Assembly: GCA_022571845.1 (NCBI GenBank)
Contig: JACZXB010000005.1
Location: forward strand, 19,888 to 83,887
DNA: 64,000 bases
Direction: 5' to 3'
DNA from: Candidatus Zixiibacteriota bacterium
GTDB lineage: Bacteria; Zixibacteria; MSB-5A5; GN15; FEB-12
The notes beneath the pieces were generated by a model. The model ran no database searches. It was not told where the DNA came from and saw nothing but the letters and a program-made list of their open reading frames with translations. Below, in pieces: positions 55,928 to 64,000 of the stretch. A program made the position numbers and the translations under genes. Position 1 is the first letter of the stretch; each line of letters begins with the position of its first letter.

Positions 55928-56830
55928 TCAGTTCAGCTTAAAGACGAAACTTAACGCCAGAGTCTGTTTGATTCTAACTTTACGGCTTATCTCTTTATCA
56001 TATAAAAATTGCAAATAAAAGTTTACTGTTATCAGTTTTGTAATCGAACCGCTAAAGCTGTTTTCAAAATTTAGATCAACAGCTTTCCAGTCGTTTTCAA
56101 ACTCAGTTCCCTTTAAGTCATCACTTTTTGAGCTTTCCAAGGCCTTAAACAAAGTAAGTTTTCCATTGTACCGGATATTCTTATGCACTGCCAGGTCCAC
56201 TTCGCTGACAGACTCGATACCCCCATCGTAAGCAGTGGATGTTTCTACTGCCAGTGTAATTGTGTCAGTCATGCTCTTGGTTATAATCTGTCGCACCCCA
56301 AGACCAAGCCGGCTAACTATTAAATCTGCTTCTGTTTCGTAAAACTTTTTTGAGGCTCCAGCTGATTCAGTTAGTTTCAGCGGAGAGAGCGACAGCTTTT
56401 TGTCAGGATTGGCGCCGTCATAGAATTGAGTCTCAATTCTAAATGCTACATAGGGGTCTACCAGACCACCTGTACTAAAACTCCCTACATTTTCGAAATC
56501 TATCAGATCTGTAGATTTGCCCGGTTTGCTCCATTTTTTTGTTTCGGCATCCTGTGTCAGAGTCTGTCCAAATGAAAGTTTTAGTCTAGAGCGAAGTTCA
56601 ATATTTTTTTTGATTTTCTTAGTTGATGTAGCACTCAGATTAGCCACCCAGTTAACCGAACCGGCTTCGCCTCCAACCCAGGAATCAGAATACGATGTTT
56701 GGGTTGAGGTTAAATCAAACATCAGCGACTTTTTTGAACCAGACGATTCTTCATCCTGTGCATTTACTTTAGAAAAGACAACAAGCAGCAGAATAAAAAA
56801 AAGCAGACGGCATTTCTTTGACATAAACAT
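55928..56830 (-). CDS. DUF3078-like outer-membrane protein
   Basis: A 300-residue exported protein with a signal sequence (FFILLLVVFSKVNAQ). DUF3078-type features are DSWVGGEAGSVNWVANLSAT, ELRSRLKLSFGQTLTQDAET, VGSFSTGGLVDPYVAFRIET and an alternating strand pattern down to LALSFVFKLN, with C-terminal aromatic/hydrophobic residues as in barrels. ATG 56830 follows GGAG by seven bases on the minus strand; the longer reading from 56854 has no better signal. Function unknown. Confidence 0.8.
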   Translation of the reverse strand: MFMSKKCRLLFFILLLVVFSKVNAQDEESSGSKKSLMFDLTSTQTSYSDSWVGGEAGSVNWVANLSATSTKKIKKNIELRSRLKLSFGQTLTQDAETKKWSKPGKSTDLIDFENVGSFSTGGLVDPYVAFRIETQFYDGANPDKKLSLSPLKLTESAGASKKFYETEADLIVSRLGLGVRQIITKSMTDTITLAVETSTAYDGGIESVSEVDLAVHKNIRYNGKLTLFKALESSKSDDLKGTEFENDWKAVDLNFENSFSGSITKLITVNFYLQFLYDKEISRKVRIKQTLALSFVFKLN

Positions 56831-56917
56831 ATGTTTCTCCATTCCCATTACCAAGAGTGATTTGGTCTTCGTGAAATATTTAAGTGTGTAAAAGCGCGAA
56901 TAATTAAATTTAATCAG

Positions 56918-57754
56918 CTAACGCTTAGCAGCCCCGTAAGATTCGTCTTCATTCGGAAACAGCCCTTTATTTACATCGGATATATATTTTTTTATGGCTT
57001 CGACTATTACAGGAGTGAGATTGGCGTACTCGCGCAGGAATTTCGGTTTGAAACCTTTTTCATGTAGTCCCAGCATGTCGTTGGTGACCAGTATCTGTCC
57101 GTCGCAGTCTACTCCGGCGCCGATACCGATAGTTGGCATCGTTTTACAGGCCGAAGTAATTTTTTTGGCAATATCGGACTGCAGCAGTTCCAGAACACAT
57201 CCAAAACATCCGGCCTCTTCGAGCGCCAGTGCAGACTCCAGCAGATAGGCTCGAGAGTGAGCTTTTCGTCCCTGGATTTTTGGTCCTCCCAGGTTATTGA
57301 TGGATTGTGGTGTCATCCCAATATGCCCCATGACCGGGATGCCGCATTCGATAAGGCGCTTAATGGTTGCAGCCATTTCGATGCCGCCTTCAATTTTTAC
57401 CGCCTGGGCCAGGCCTTCCTTTAGAAAGCGGCCGGCGTTATTAATGGCAGTTTCAATCGATGGCTGAAAGGACAAAAACGGCATGTCGCCGATTACCAGG
57501 GCGTAGCTGGTTCCCCGTGAGACTGCTGCCGTATGAGCTATCATGATATCCATTGAGATAGGCAGAGTCGAGTCGAAGCCATGAATAACATTGGCGGCCG
57601 AGTCGCCGACCAAAATCGCATCAATTTTGCAGCCGTCGAGTAGCCGAGCAATAAAATGGTCGTAGGCGGTCAGCATGCTTATTTTTTCGCCTGCTGCCTT
57701 TTTCTCAAAGAAAGAGAGAACTGTGCTTTTCTTTCTGCTGTTGCTATAGCTCAT
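56918..57754 (-). CDS. panB: 3-methyl-2-oxobutanoate hydroxymethyltransferase
   Basis: First step of pantothenate (CoA) synthesis: transfers a one-carbon unit from methylene-tetrahydrofolate to ketoisovalerate. 278 residues, normal length. Visible are MLTAYDHFIARLLDGCKIDA, ILVGDSAANVIHGFDSTLPI, MDIMIAHTAAVSRG, VKIEGGIEMAATIKRLIE, GIPVMGHIGMTPQSINNLGG and the Glu-containing SALALEEAGCFGCVLELLQS. Overlaps the start of the upstream kinase gene by four bases (ATGA). Folate genes upstream fit its folate-derived donor. Confidence 0.96.
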   Translation of the reverse strand: MSYSNSRKKSTVLSFFEKKAAGEKISMLTAYDHFIARLLDGCKIDAILVGDSAANVIHGFDSTLPISMDIMIAHTAAVSRGTSYALVIGDMPFLSFQPSIETAINNAGRFLKEGLAQAVKIEGGIEMAATIKRLIECGIPVMGHIGMTPQSINNLGGPKIQGRKAHSRAYLLESALALEEAGCFGCVLELLQSDIAKKITSACKTMPTIGIGAGVDCDGQILVTNDMLGLHEKGFKPKFLREYANLTPVIVEAIKKYISDVNKGLFPNEDESYGAAKR

Positions 57755-58422
57755 ATCGACTGCTTGTCGACCAGGTCGCCGGCAGGGGAGTAATATTTTT
57801 TGCCATTTATTGGTTTCTTAAGCTGACTGACCAAATCTGTGAAATGTTCAGGATTATTGACAAAATCAATGTTATCGGTCTTGACTACCAGCAGCGGAGT
57901 ATCGCTGTAATTAAAAAAGAAATAGTCGTAAGCCTTATTCAGTAACTCCAGATAATCAAAATCAATCGGCTTTTCAAAACCTAAATTGCGTTTGCGGATA
58001 CGCTCCAGTAATGTCGGGGTAGAAGCTTGAAGATAAATGACAAGGTCGGGCTTGGGTATTTCGCTGGAAAGTGTGGCTGCTATTTTTTCATATAGTAACA
58101 GCTCGCGTTCATTTAAATTTACCGAGGCAAAAATAGCATCTTTGGCAAAAAGATAATCCGAGACAATTTTTTGCGCAAACAGATCGCGCATAACAAGCTG
58201 CTGCTGCTGCTGGTAGCGGGAGATAAGAAAGTTCAGCTGGCATTGCAGGGCATAGCGCTTTTTGTTTTTGTAGAAATCGGCCAGAAACGGATTTTCAAAA
58301 ACTTCCTCAGCCATCATTTCTGATTTTAGCTCTTCAGCCAGCATTCTGGCGAACGAAGTTTTACCCACTCCGATTACGCCTTCGACGGCCAGATAATCAG
58401 GCTCAGTAACCGGCCGGGGCAT
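57751..58422 (-). CDS. Deoxynucleoside kinase
   Basis: A 223-residue P-loop kinase of the deoxyadenosine/deoxyguanosine kinase family. Walker A is EGVIGVGKTSFARML, followed by AEEVFENPFLADFYK, FLISRYQQQQQLV, SDYLFAKDAIFASVNLNERE and PDLVIYLQASTPTLLERIRK (the ERIRKRN lid Arg residues). It salvages deoxynucleosides. The gene overlaps folK by 20 bases and panB by 4, so all are translated from one transcript; its place in a folate operon is unusual but the sequence is intact. Confidence 0.9.
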   Translation of the reverse strand: MPRPVTEPDYLAVEGVIGVGKTSFARMLAEELKSEMMAEEVFENPFLADFYKNKKRYALQCQLNFLISRYQQQQQLVMRDLFAQKIVSDYLFAKDAIFASVNLNERELLLYEKIAATLSSEIPKPDLVIYLQASTPTLLERIRKRNLGFEKPIDFDYLELLNKAYDYFFFNYSDTPLLVVKTDNIDFVNNPEHFTDLVSQLKKPINGKKYYSPAGDLVDKQSI

Positions 58423-58912
58423 TTTCTTCTTTCTGTCTGACGAGTTTGAAATCTTCGTCGTTTAAATAATCTTTTAAGCGTTTGTTAGTCAGCGGGTGGA
58501 CCAGCCTCGGGTCAATTTCTATCAGCGGTATCAGGGCAAAGGCTCTGTTTAAAAGTTCAGGATGAGGAATGGTCAGTCTCTCTGCATTTATTATTTCAGT
58601 ATCGTACAATAAAATATCAAGGTCAATTGTTCGTGAAAGCTGTTTTCCTTTGTCGGTTCTGTCGAGCGCTTTCTCAATTTTTTCCAGAGCCGTTAACAAT
58701 TCAAACGAGGAGAGCTCGGTATTTATTTTTATGGCTTGGTTTAAAAACGAAGGAGTTCCGCATGCCATCTGCTCGGCCTTCGACGAATAGACAGAGGAGC
58801 TGCCGCAATGCTTTAGTCCGGGGATTTTTTTAATCATGGCCATGGCCGAACTAAGATATTTATTTCTATCACCCAGATTTGAACCGAGTAGTATGTAGGC
58901 TGTGTTGGTCAT
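58403..58912 (-). CDS. folK: Hydroxymethyldihydropterin pyrophosphokinase
   Basis: Transfers pyrophosphate to 6-hydroxymethyl-dihydropterin in folate synthesis. 169 residues. Visible are YILLGSNLGDRNKYLSSAMA, SSVYSSKAEQMACGTPSFLN, the signature LSRTIDLDILLYDTEIINAE and TIPHPELLNRAFALIPL. Starts 2 bases after folB and overlaps the next gene by 20. Confidence 0.95.
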   Translation of the reverse strand: MTNTAYILLGSNLGDRNKYLSSAMAMIKKIPGLKHCGSSSVYSSKAEQMACGTPSFLNQAIKINTELSSFELLTALEKIEKALDRTDKGKQLSRTIDLDILLYDTEIINAERLTIPHPELLNRAFALIPLIEIDPRLVHPLTNKRLKDYLNDEDFKLVRQKEENAPAGY

Positions 58913-58914
58913 TT

Positions 58915-59316
58915 TCAGTTTTCGTTTATCTCTTTTTTTATCAGCTGCTCTGTATTTTTTTGATCTCTGGTTATTTCAATTTCAATGTTATCAATATGAC
59001 CGGGAATAGGCGGCTTCATTTTTCGGACTCTCAAAGTTACCCGATAGGCCGGGAAATTGTCAAGCAGTTTGGCGGCAAGTTCGGCAGCCAGAGCTTCGAC
59101 CAATGAGTAGGCGGTACCCTCAACAGTTTCCTTAATAATTCTGTGAACTTCAGTGTAGTCAATTGTATCTGTCAGCTGGTCGGTCTGCCCGGACTCGGCT
59201 AAGTCGACTGCCAGTTCGCAGTCTACTTCAAACTGCCGCCCGGTCTCTTTCTCTGCCGCGCTGACTCCGTGGTAGCCATAAAAGGACATCTTATTTAAGC
59301 GGATTATATCTTTCAT
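58915..59316 (-). CDS. folB: Dihydroneopterin aldolase
   Basis: Cleaves 7,8-dihydroneopterin to the hydroxymethyl pterin that folK uses. 133 residues. RLNKMSFYGYHGVSAAEKET is the N-terminal motif, then RQFEVDCELAVDLAESGQTD, DTIDYTEVHRIIKETVEGTA, SLVEALAAELAAKLLDNFP and KMKPPIPGHIDNIEIEI, all typical. Second gene in the folate stretch, immediately after the aminotransferase-like gene. Confidence 0.95.
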   Translation of the reverse strand: MKDIIRLNKMSFYGYHGVSAAEKETGRQFEVDCELAVDLAESGQTDQLTDTIDYTEVHRIIKETVEGTAYSLVEALAAELAAKLLDNFPAYRVTLRVRKMKPPIPGHIDNIEIEITRDQKNTEQLIKKEINEN

Positions 59317-59318
59317 AA

Positions 59319-60494
59319 CTATTTACTGATCTTAAAAAACCGCCGTTTTTTTTCTATCCTTTGACAGGCTTCGACATAACGCTCGCTTGTCTCTGTCAAA
59401 GAAAAGCGCAAATAGCCCTCACCGCTATCACCAAATTCGTTACCGGGCACAGCCATTATGCGGCCCTGCCGGTAGAGCAAATTGGCGGCTCTCAGAGAGC
59501 TTTTCCTGCCGCTGATTCTGCACCACAAAAAGGGGACGGACCTCTGGCCAACTTCTTCAAGTCCCAGCAGTTCAGCTAATTTTATTACTTCCCCGTAGTT
59601 TTGAGAAATCAGCCGGCGGACTCTTTTAAGAGGTGAATTAGGAAATTGTTTCATGGCGCTCAGTGCCAGATCTGCGTATAAGTTCAAAACCGGCTGAGGG
59701 GAGAGTCGCTCAATTTGCTTCAGGCCGTTTATTATCTCCCGGTTACCCACCACAAATCCAAAGGGCAAAGCCGGCAGTCCAAAAGTATATGAGAAAGAAT
59801 ATAGTTCGACGCCAACATTCTTTCCACCAGCTATGGACAGAATTGATAAGGGGTTTAATTCTGACAATGATTGGTAGGCAGCATCGTTTATAAGCATAAT
59901 ATTTTCTTTGGCTGCCACCCGAATCAAAAAGCTGATATCTTTGGCTGTAAGAGTTGCCCCGGTCGGGTTATGAGGGGAGTTTAGAAACATCAGTTTGGCA
60001 ACTCTTCCGGCTGACGTTTCGAAACTTTCCTTTTGTGGCAGCCAGCTGTTTTTCTCGTTCAATTCGTAGGCAATTGCTTCACCACCGCAGGCTGCTACAG
60101 TTCTGCGGTAATGAGGATAGCCCAGCCCCGGTACAAAGGCCAGCTCTCCCCTGTCAATAAATGACAGCCCCAGATTAAGAATAATATTACGGATACCGCT
60201 GCCTATATAAACTTCCTTTTCAGGTATTAGCGAGACATTGTGCCTTTTTTCAAACCAAACAGAGACAGCATCTTTGAGCTGTTGAATTTTCTTGTCACCG
60301 GCCGGCGAAAGGCTTTCGGAATCAAATGTCAGTTCACTGTCAGTTTCAACGGGCCAGTTGAATTTTGAGAAGTTCAGGATATTGGTTCTCAGGAAAGAGG
60401 TTTTGGTCTTTTCCTTGTGCAAAAGCGAAAACAGAGGCGGCGGCAGCTGAAACATCCGATTTGCTTTCTCAATAACTACTTTCTTGGTCACCAT
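59319..60494 (-). CDS. Class I/II aminotransferase homologue lacking the PLP lysine
   Basis: A 391-residue protein of PLP fold type I with most family motifs: LGYPHYRRTVAACGGEAIAY, NSPHNPTGATLT (N176, P177, T178, G179), the Asp-Tyr pair LINDAAYQSL (D204, Y207), and an Arg in YLRFSLTET. But the PLP segment reads ELYSFSYTFGLPALPFGFVVG where aminotransferases have SxSKxxxxxGxRxG: Tyr236 stands in for the Schiff-base Lys, and the phosphate-binding Arg is Pro. The codon is TAT (59787-59789 on the plus strand), two changes away from Lys. It therefore cannot form an internal aldimine. Located directly upstream of folB. Confidence 0.85.
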   Translation of the reverse strand: MVTKKVVIEKANRMFQLPPPLFSLLHKEKTKTSFLRTNILNFSKFNWPVETDSELTFDSESLSPAGDKKIQQLKDAVSVWFEKRHNVSLIPEKEVYIGSGIRNIILNLGLSFIDRGELAFVPGLGYPHYRRTVAACGGEAIAYELNEKNSWLPQKESFETSAGRVAKLMFLNSPHNPTGATLTAKDISFLIRVAAKENIMLINDAAYQSLSELNPLSILSIAGGKNVGVELYSFSYTFGLPALPFGFVVGNREIINGLKQIERLSPQPVLNLYADLALSAMKQFPNSPLKRVRRLISQNYGEVIKLAELLGLEEVGQRSVPFLWCRISGRKSSLRAANLLYRQGRIMAVPGNEFGDSGEGYLRFSLTETSERYVEACQRIEKKRRFFKISK

Positions 60495-60521
60495 CAGGTT
60501 TTTTCAATTTCTTTCTAAAAA

Positions 60522-61166
60522 TTAAGACGATGTCAGGCTCTGACGGAGTTGATCCAGCCTCTTTAGTTCATCATCAGAGATTGTATTTACATTGCCTAAC
60601 TGCTTAGCCATCCAGAGAATTTTGGCAAAATGCTCAACAGTCTCGTGTTTAAAAAACGCCTCTTTGATGGATCTGCCTATTGTCAGCAGCCCGTGATTTT
60701 TAAGCAGGAAAGCGTCATTCTTTTCTAACAAGGGTTCGATTGCTTCAGATATAGCTCCGGTGCCGGGCGGGGCATATTCTACCAAAGGGATATTCCCCAC
60801 GAAGACAGCAACTTCGGGTAAGATATTTCTATCCAGTTCGATTCCTGCCACAGCGAAACTGGTGGCGAAAGGAGGGTGGGAATGAAGGCAGCAGCGGATA
60901 TCAGTGCGGTTCTTATAAACTGTAAGATGCATGGCAGTTTCCGAAGAAGGCTGGCAGCTACCGGAAATCAACTCTCCTTCAATGTTCAGTTCTACAAAAT
61001 CGTCAAGTCCCAGCCGACCTTTGGCTACGCCACTTCTGGTTATCAGCAGCCGGTTTTCGTCAATTCTGGCCGAGAGATTGCCGTCGCTGCCGGCCAGCAT
61101 CCCTTTTTCATAAAGGAGACGGCCTGTTTCAATCAGTTCTTTTTTGAGTTCATTTGCCTGGCCCAT
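60522..61166 (-). CDS. Class II aldolase (fuculose-1-phosphate aldolase-like)
   Basis: A 214-residue zinc aldolase from ATG 61166 (a TTG further upstream at 61205 would add 13 residues). Zinc and catalytic residues are visible: the two His of CCLHSHPPFATSFAV, the catalytic Glu in SSETAMHLTVYK, and the third His in LLKNHGLLTIGRSIKE. Substrates in the family are fuculose, ribulose or methylthioribulose phosphates; the choice is not clear. First gene of the cofactor operon, 28 bases before the aminotransferase-like gene. Confidence 0.88.
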   Translation of the reverse strand: MGQANELKKELIETGRLLYEKGMLAGSDGNLSARIDENRLLITRSGVAKGRLGLDDFVELNIEGELISGSCQPSSETAMHLTVYKNRTDIRCCLHSHPPFATSFAVAGIELDRNILPEVAVFVGNIPLVEYAPPGTGAISEAIEPLLEKNDAFLLKNHGLLTIGRSIKEAFFKHETVEHFAKILWMAKQLGNVNTISDDELKRLDQLRQSLTSS

Positions 61167-61324
61167 AGATAAAAGTAAATTAGAGCCAGCAGCAGCAAAA
61201 GTCAACTTGGGACGATTCCGCTGATAGTAAGGAAAATCAGCAAAAAGAGACGAATTAATTGAATCTAATCGGCCTTGTTCTCGTTATAAATATATGTGAG
61301 GCAAGAAAGTACAAAAAATAAGGC

Positions 61325-61353
61325 TTGACAGAAAATAGAAAATATATTATTAT
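61325..61353 (+). promoter_or_regulatory. htrA promoter
   Basis: TTGACA (61325-61330), a 17-base spacer and TATTAT (61348-61353). The GGAGG ribosome site is at 61370-61374. Confidence 0.8.
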
Positions 61354-61384
61354 ACTTGGCTCTACCCTTGGAGGACCATAGTAG

Positions 61385-62908
61385 TTGGCAGAAACGCATT
61401 TCTCTTCCGAAAACAGACTTATAAAAAAACCTAAAAAGGGGCTCAAATCTACCGCCTTGATAGTAGCTTTGGCGGGGGTGATGATTTTTGTGCTGGTGCT
61501 TTCCGGGGAGTTTAAGATTCCTCAGAACTCGCTGGCACAGTCTCCCACCAACATTTCTGAGACCGGCCTTTTTCCATTAGTTGATAATAACGGCAGAATA
61601 GAGTCTCCGTTTGTAGCTGTGGTAGAAGCCGTCAAAAACGCGGTAGTCAACGTCTCGGCCCGTTCTAAGGAACAGCAGCGCTTTCACTGGTGGCAGCAAG
61701 GGAGCAGGCGTTCGACTTCTTCCGGTTCTGGATTTTTCTTCCGAGAAGATGGCTACATATTGACTAATAACCATGTTGTCTCCGGGGCAGATAAAGTAAC
61801 TGTCCGTACTTCGACCGGCTACACTTATGATGCCGAAGTTGTAGGAACTGACCCTCAGACCGATCTGGCAGTTCTTAAAGTAGAGCCCCAAGAAGAAATA
61901 GTGATTATTCCCTTTGGCAATTCTGATGAGATAAAGGTAGGCGACTGGGCTATCGCTATCGGTAATCCATTCCCCCAACAGGGGCTGGACAGGACGGTAA
62001 CAGTAGGGGTGATTTCTGCAAAAGGTCGCAGTAATTTGCGGTTTAGCTCGGAAACGCCTTACTATCAAGATTATATCCAGACCGATGCTTCAATTAATCC
62101 GGGAAATTCCGGGGGGCCTCTTTTGAATCTCAGGGGAGAGGCAATCGGTGTAAACGCTGCAATCTCGAGTCCCACAGGGAGTTCCGTGGGGGTAGGCTTC
62201 GCTATTCCGATTGATCTGGCCAGAGCGATTGTACCGGATTTAATTACCTATGGCAAGGTCAGCAGAGGCTGGTTGGGCGTATGGTTTGCTCCCTTAACGC
62301 AAAGGGAGGCCAAAAGACAGGGGCTGGATGAGGTTAAAGGAGTAATAATAGATTCGGTGTTTGTAAACTCTCCTGCTGATGTTGCCGGTATTGAAAGCGG
62401 CGACGTAATAGTCGGCTTTAATAACCATCAGGTTGAAAATACCGGTCAGCTTTCGGTATTGGTCTCTACGACCAAATCGGGTCAGGAAGTGCCGATTGAT
62501 ATTATCCGGGATCGTCGTAAGATGACCCTGAATACCATTGTGGCCGATCGTGACAAGTCTCTGGCTAAGGCCAGTTCGCGGGCTCAGATTCAGGCGGCAG
62601 ACGATTTTGATTTCAGGGTATGGAACGGAATGGAAATTATGGAGTTTACACCTGAGATAGCAAGCGTGCTTGAACTGGAGACTGAGCATGATAACGGGAT
62701 TTATGTGCGCCGGGTATACCCCGGGTCGGCAGCAGACAGAGCATCGATATCAAGAGGGACTATAATCCTTCAGGTGGACGAAGTGGTAGTAAGGACGCTA
62801 AAAGAGATGGAAGACTCTATACAGAGATTAAGAAAGAGTTCCCGGGCGATTGGTCTGATAGTTCAGGAGCCCGATGGCACAATTGCCAGAAAAGTTATTC
62901 GGCGATAG
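61385..62908 (+). CDS. htrA: HtrA/DegP serine protease with two PDZ domains
   Basis: A 507-residue periplasmic protease-chaperone. Residues 22-45 form a membrane anchor (LIVALAGVMIFVLVLSGEF). Triad: H130 in ILTNNHVV, D160 in QTDLAVLK, S242 in INPGNSGGP. PDZ1 is around 285-375 (GVIIDSVFVNSPADVAGIES) and PDZ2 around 400-500 (YVRRVYPGSAADRASISRGT). The start is TTG at 61385; GGAGG lies ten bases upstream, and no nearby ATG has one. It has its own promoter and precedes rpoD by 90 bases. Confidence 0.95.
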   Translation: MAETHFSSENRLIKKPKKGLKSTALIVALAGVMIFVLVLSGEFKIPQNSLAQSPTNISETGLFPLVDNNGRIESPFVAVVEAVKNAVVNVSARSKEQQRFHWWQQGSRRSTSSGSGFFFREDGYILTNNHVVSGADKVTVRTSTGYTYDAEVVGTDPQTDLAVLKVEPQEEIVIIPFGNSDEIKVGDWAIAIGNPFPQQGLDRTVTVGVISAKGRSNLRFSSETPYYQDYIQTDASINPGNSGGPLLNLRGEAIGVNAAISSPTGSSVGVGFAIPIDLARAIVPDLITYGKVSRGWLGVWFAPLTQREAKRQGLDEVKGVIIDSVFVNSPADVAGIESGDVIVGFNNHQVENTGQLSVLVSTTKSGQEVPIDIIRDRRKMTLNTIVADRDKSLAKASSRAQIQAADDFDFRVWNGMEIMEFTPEIASVLELETEHDNGIYVRRVYPGSAADRASISRGTIILQVDEVVVRTLKEMEDSIQRLRKSSRAIGLIVQEPDGTIARKVIRR

Positions 62909-62998
62909 CCGGGTTTTTTGTTAATGGGTAATAATAAAAGCGGTAAAGAATTCCGCAGGTATAAACATTTTAATCTATGGGAAGGAGTTAGAGGGTAA

Positions 62999-63853
62999 GT
63001 GGCAAAACAGTCCCTAAAATATCGCGATGAGGATCGTTCGTTGGACCTTTACTTGCGCGAGATAGGGGAAACACCTCTAATAAACGCTGCCGAGGAAGTC
63101 CGTCTGGCCAGACGTATCAAGCAGGGCGATGCAAAAGCTCTGGAAAATCTAACCAAGGCCAATCTGCGCTTCGTAGTTTCGGTAGCAAAACAGTATCAAA
63201 ATCAGGGTTTATCCCTGGCCGATTTAATCAATGAAGGTAACATCGGACTTATCAAAGCGGCCAAAAGGTTTGACGAAACCCGCGGATTCAAATTTATCAG
63301 TTATGCGGTCTGGTGGATAAGACAGGCTATTTTGCAGGCTTTGGCCGAGCAGAGTCGTATTGTTCGTCTGCCGTTGAATCGGGTAGGCACACTTCATAAA
63401 ATCGGCAAGATGTCCAGCCGGTTGGAGCAATATCTGGGAAGGGTACCGTCGCCGAATGAAATCGCCAAGGAGCTTGAATTAAGCGAAGGTGAAGTTTCCG
63501 ATACGCTCAAAATCTCCAACTCGCATCTTTCTCTGGATGCGCCATTCTCTACATCGGAGGATAATTCTCTGATAGATATTTTGGAGGATGAGTTTCAGCC
63601 GTCGCCGGATGAGTCTTTGTTGTCTCATTCGCTGCGGATTGAAATCGAGAAAGCACTGGATTCGCTGACGCCTCGTGAGGCCGAAGTTATTAATCTTTAT
63701 TTTGGCTTGAACTCAGAAAAGGCGCTGACACTCGAAGAGATAGGCGCCAGGTTCTCGCTGACTCGTGAGAGAGTGCGCCAGATTAAAGAGAAGGCTATTC
63801 GCCGACTTCGTCATGCTTCGCGGAGCCGTTCACTAAGAGCGTATCTGAACTAA
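62999..63853 (+). CDS. rpoD: RNA polymerase primary-type sigma factor (RpoD/SigA), short form
   Basis: A 284-residue sigma-70 protein with regions 1.2 ([20 protein letters not shown]), 2 ([60 protein letters not shown]), 3 ([20 protein letters not shown]) and 4 ([20 protein letters not shown]). Region 1.1 is absent, as in primary sigma factors of Bacteroidetes (about 287 residues), so this is likely the housekeeping sigma factor. Start GTG 62999 after GGAAGGAG. A strong terminator follows. Confidence 0.93.
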   Translation: MAKQSLKYRDEDRSLDLYLREIGETPLINAAEEVRLARRIKQGDAKALENLTKANLRFVVSVAKQYQNQGLSLADLINEGNIGLIKAAKRFDETRGFKFISYAVWWIRQAILQALAEQSRIVRLPLNRVGTLHKIGKMSSRLEQYLGRVPSPNEIAKELELSEGEVSDTLKISNSHLSLDAPFSTSEDNSLIDILEDEFQPSPDESLLSHSLRIEIEKALDSLTPREAEVINLYFGLNSEKALTLEEIGARFSLTRERVRQIKEKAIRRLRHASRSRSLRAYLN

Positions 63854-63875
63854 GCAGTTCCGCAATCAGTAAATT

Positions 63876-63907
63876 AAAAGCCGCCCCGGTTTTTCGGGGC
63901 GGCTTTT
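63876..63907 (+). terminator. rpoD terminator
   Basis: AAAAGCCGCCCCG (63876-63888) pairs with CGGGGCGGCTTTT (63895-63907), 13 bp, with eight T at the end. Confidence 0.93.
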
Positions 63908-63950
63908 TTTTGAGCTTGTTTACTTTGCTATTATAGTCGAAATTACTTTG

Positions 63951-64000
63951 ATGTCTGAACTAAATGGTCGGGAGTATTCATCACAAGATAAAATTGCAGT
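63951..64000 (+). CDS. Possible start of a gene that leaves at the right edge
   Basis: ATG at 63951 opens a frame (MSELNGREYSSQDKIA) that continues to the window edge without a stop. A TATTAT box lies at 63928-63933, but no Shine-Dalgarno is clear. Too short to name; it could be chance. Confidence 0.3.
   Translation, partial: MSELNGREYSSQDKIA

Overview
The window looks like a chromosomal segment from a Gram-negative bacterium of the FCB superphylum, most plausibly a Zixibacteria-like lineage. Four things point that way. Several exported enzymes end in paired dockerin-like calcium-binding modules with a recurring NILDLTFLVDFIFRGG core. One exported protein ends in a type IX secretion (T9SS type A) sorting tail. 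The primary-type sigma factor is short, about 284 residues, and lacks region 1.1, as in Bacteroidetes. DUF3078 and YceI-type envelope proteins are also present. The lineage is an inference; no 16S rRNA gene is present.

Layout. 1-9.2 kb: a minus-strand housekeeping block (priA, a TPR lipid-exported protein, a DUF4139 protein, a squalene/phytoene synthase-family enzyme, pheA, a CoA-binding protein, a VOC protein and a short FAD-binding oxidoreductase). 9.2-11.3 kb: a repeat-rich island with a lipoprotein gene and a frameshifted trypsin-like peptidase. 11.4-14.9 kb: groES-groEL under a CIRCE operator, then enolase. 15-25 kb: exported dockerin-like proteins, a metalloprotease, a haem-motif protein, YceI, proC with an orphan dockerin tail, tRNA-Ser(UGA), a lipoprotein and a beta-helix protein. 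25-31.1 kb: a plus-strand metal-homeostasis operon with a DtxR-family repressor, an outer-membrane haem/porin-like protein and a TroABCD-type ABC importer whose first permease carries a fused DtxR-like domain, as in Chlamydia YtgCR. 31.1-45.8 kb: an unrecognised 368-residue protein, a dockerin-tailed subtilase, a sugar-nucleotide epimerase, a GT-C glycosyltransferase, a sodium:alanine symporter, a dockerin-tailed BNR-repeat protein, a zinc-free ribosomal protein S4 and small lipoproteins. 46.2-55.9 kb: a plus-strand envelope cluster with an ECF sigma factor, DUF4097, bactofilin-like membrane and toast_rack-like proteins, an active HtrA followed by a degenerate HtrA, a cohesin-like/T9SS protein and a tandem kinase-pseudokinase. 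55.9-61.2 kb: a minus-strand cofactor operon (class II aldolase, an aminotransferase homologue without its PLP lysine, folB, folK, deoxynucleoside kinase, panB) and DUF3078. 61.3-64 kb: htrA and rpoD.

How the genes may work together. The dockerin-like tails on the protease, subtilase, BNR protein and small exported protein, together with a cohesin-like protein that carries a T9SS tail, suggest a calcium-dependent surface assembly; this is inference. The metal importer appears to be regulated twice, by a free DtxR-type repressor acting at a palindromic operator and by a repressor-like domain tethered to the permease. The ECF-HtrA-kinase block resembles an envelope-stress module. The strongest unexplained observations are the lysine-less aminotransferase, the YtgCR-like fusion in a non-chlamydial operon, the cohesin/dockerin-like set, and the orphan dockerin tail overlapping the proC stop.
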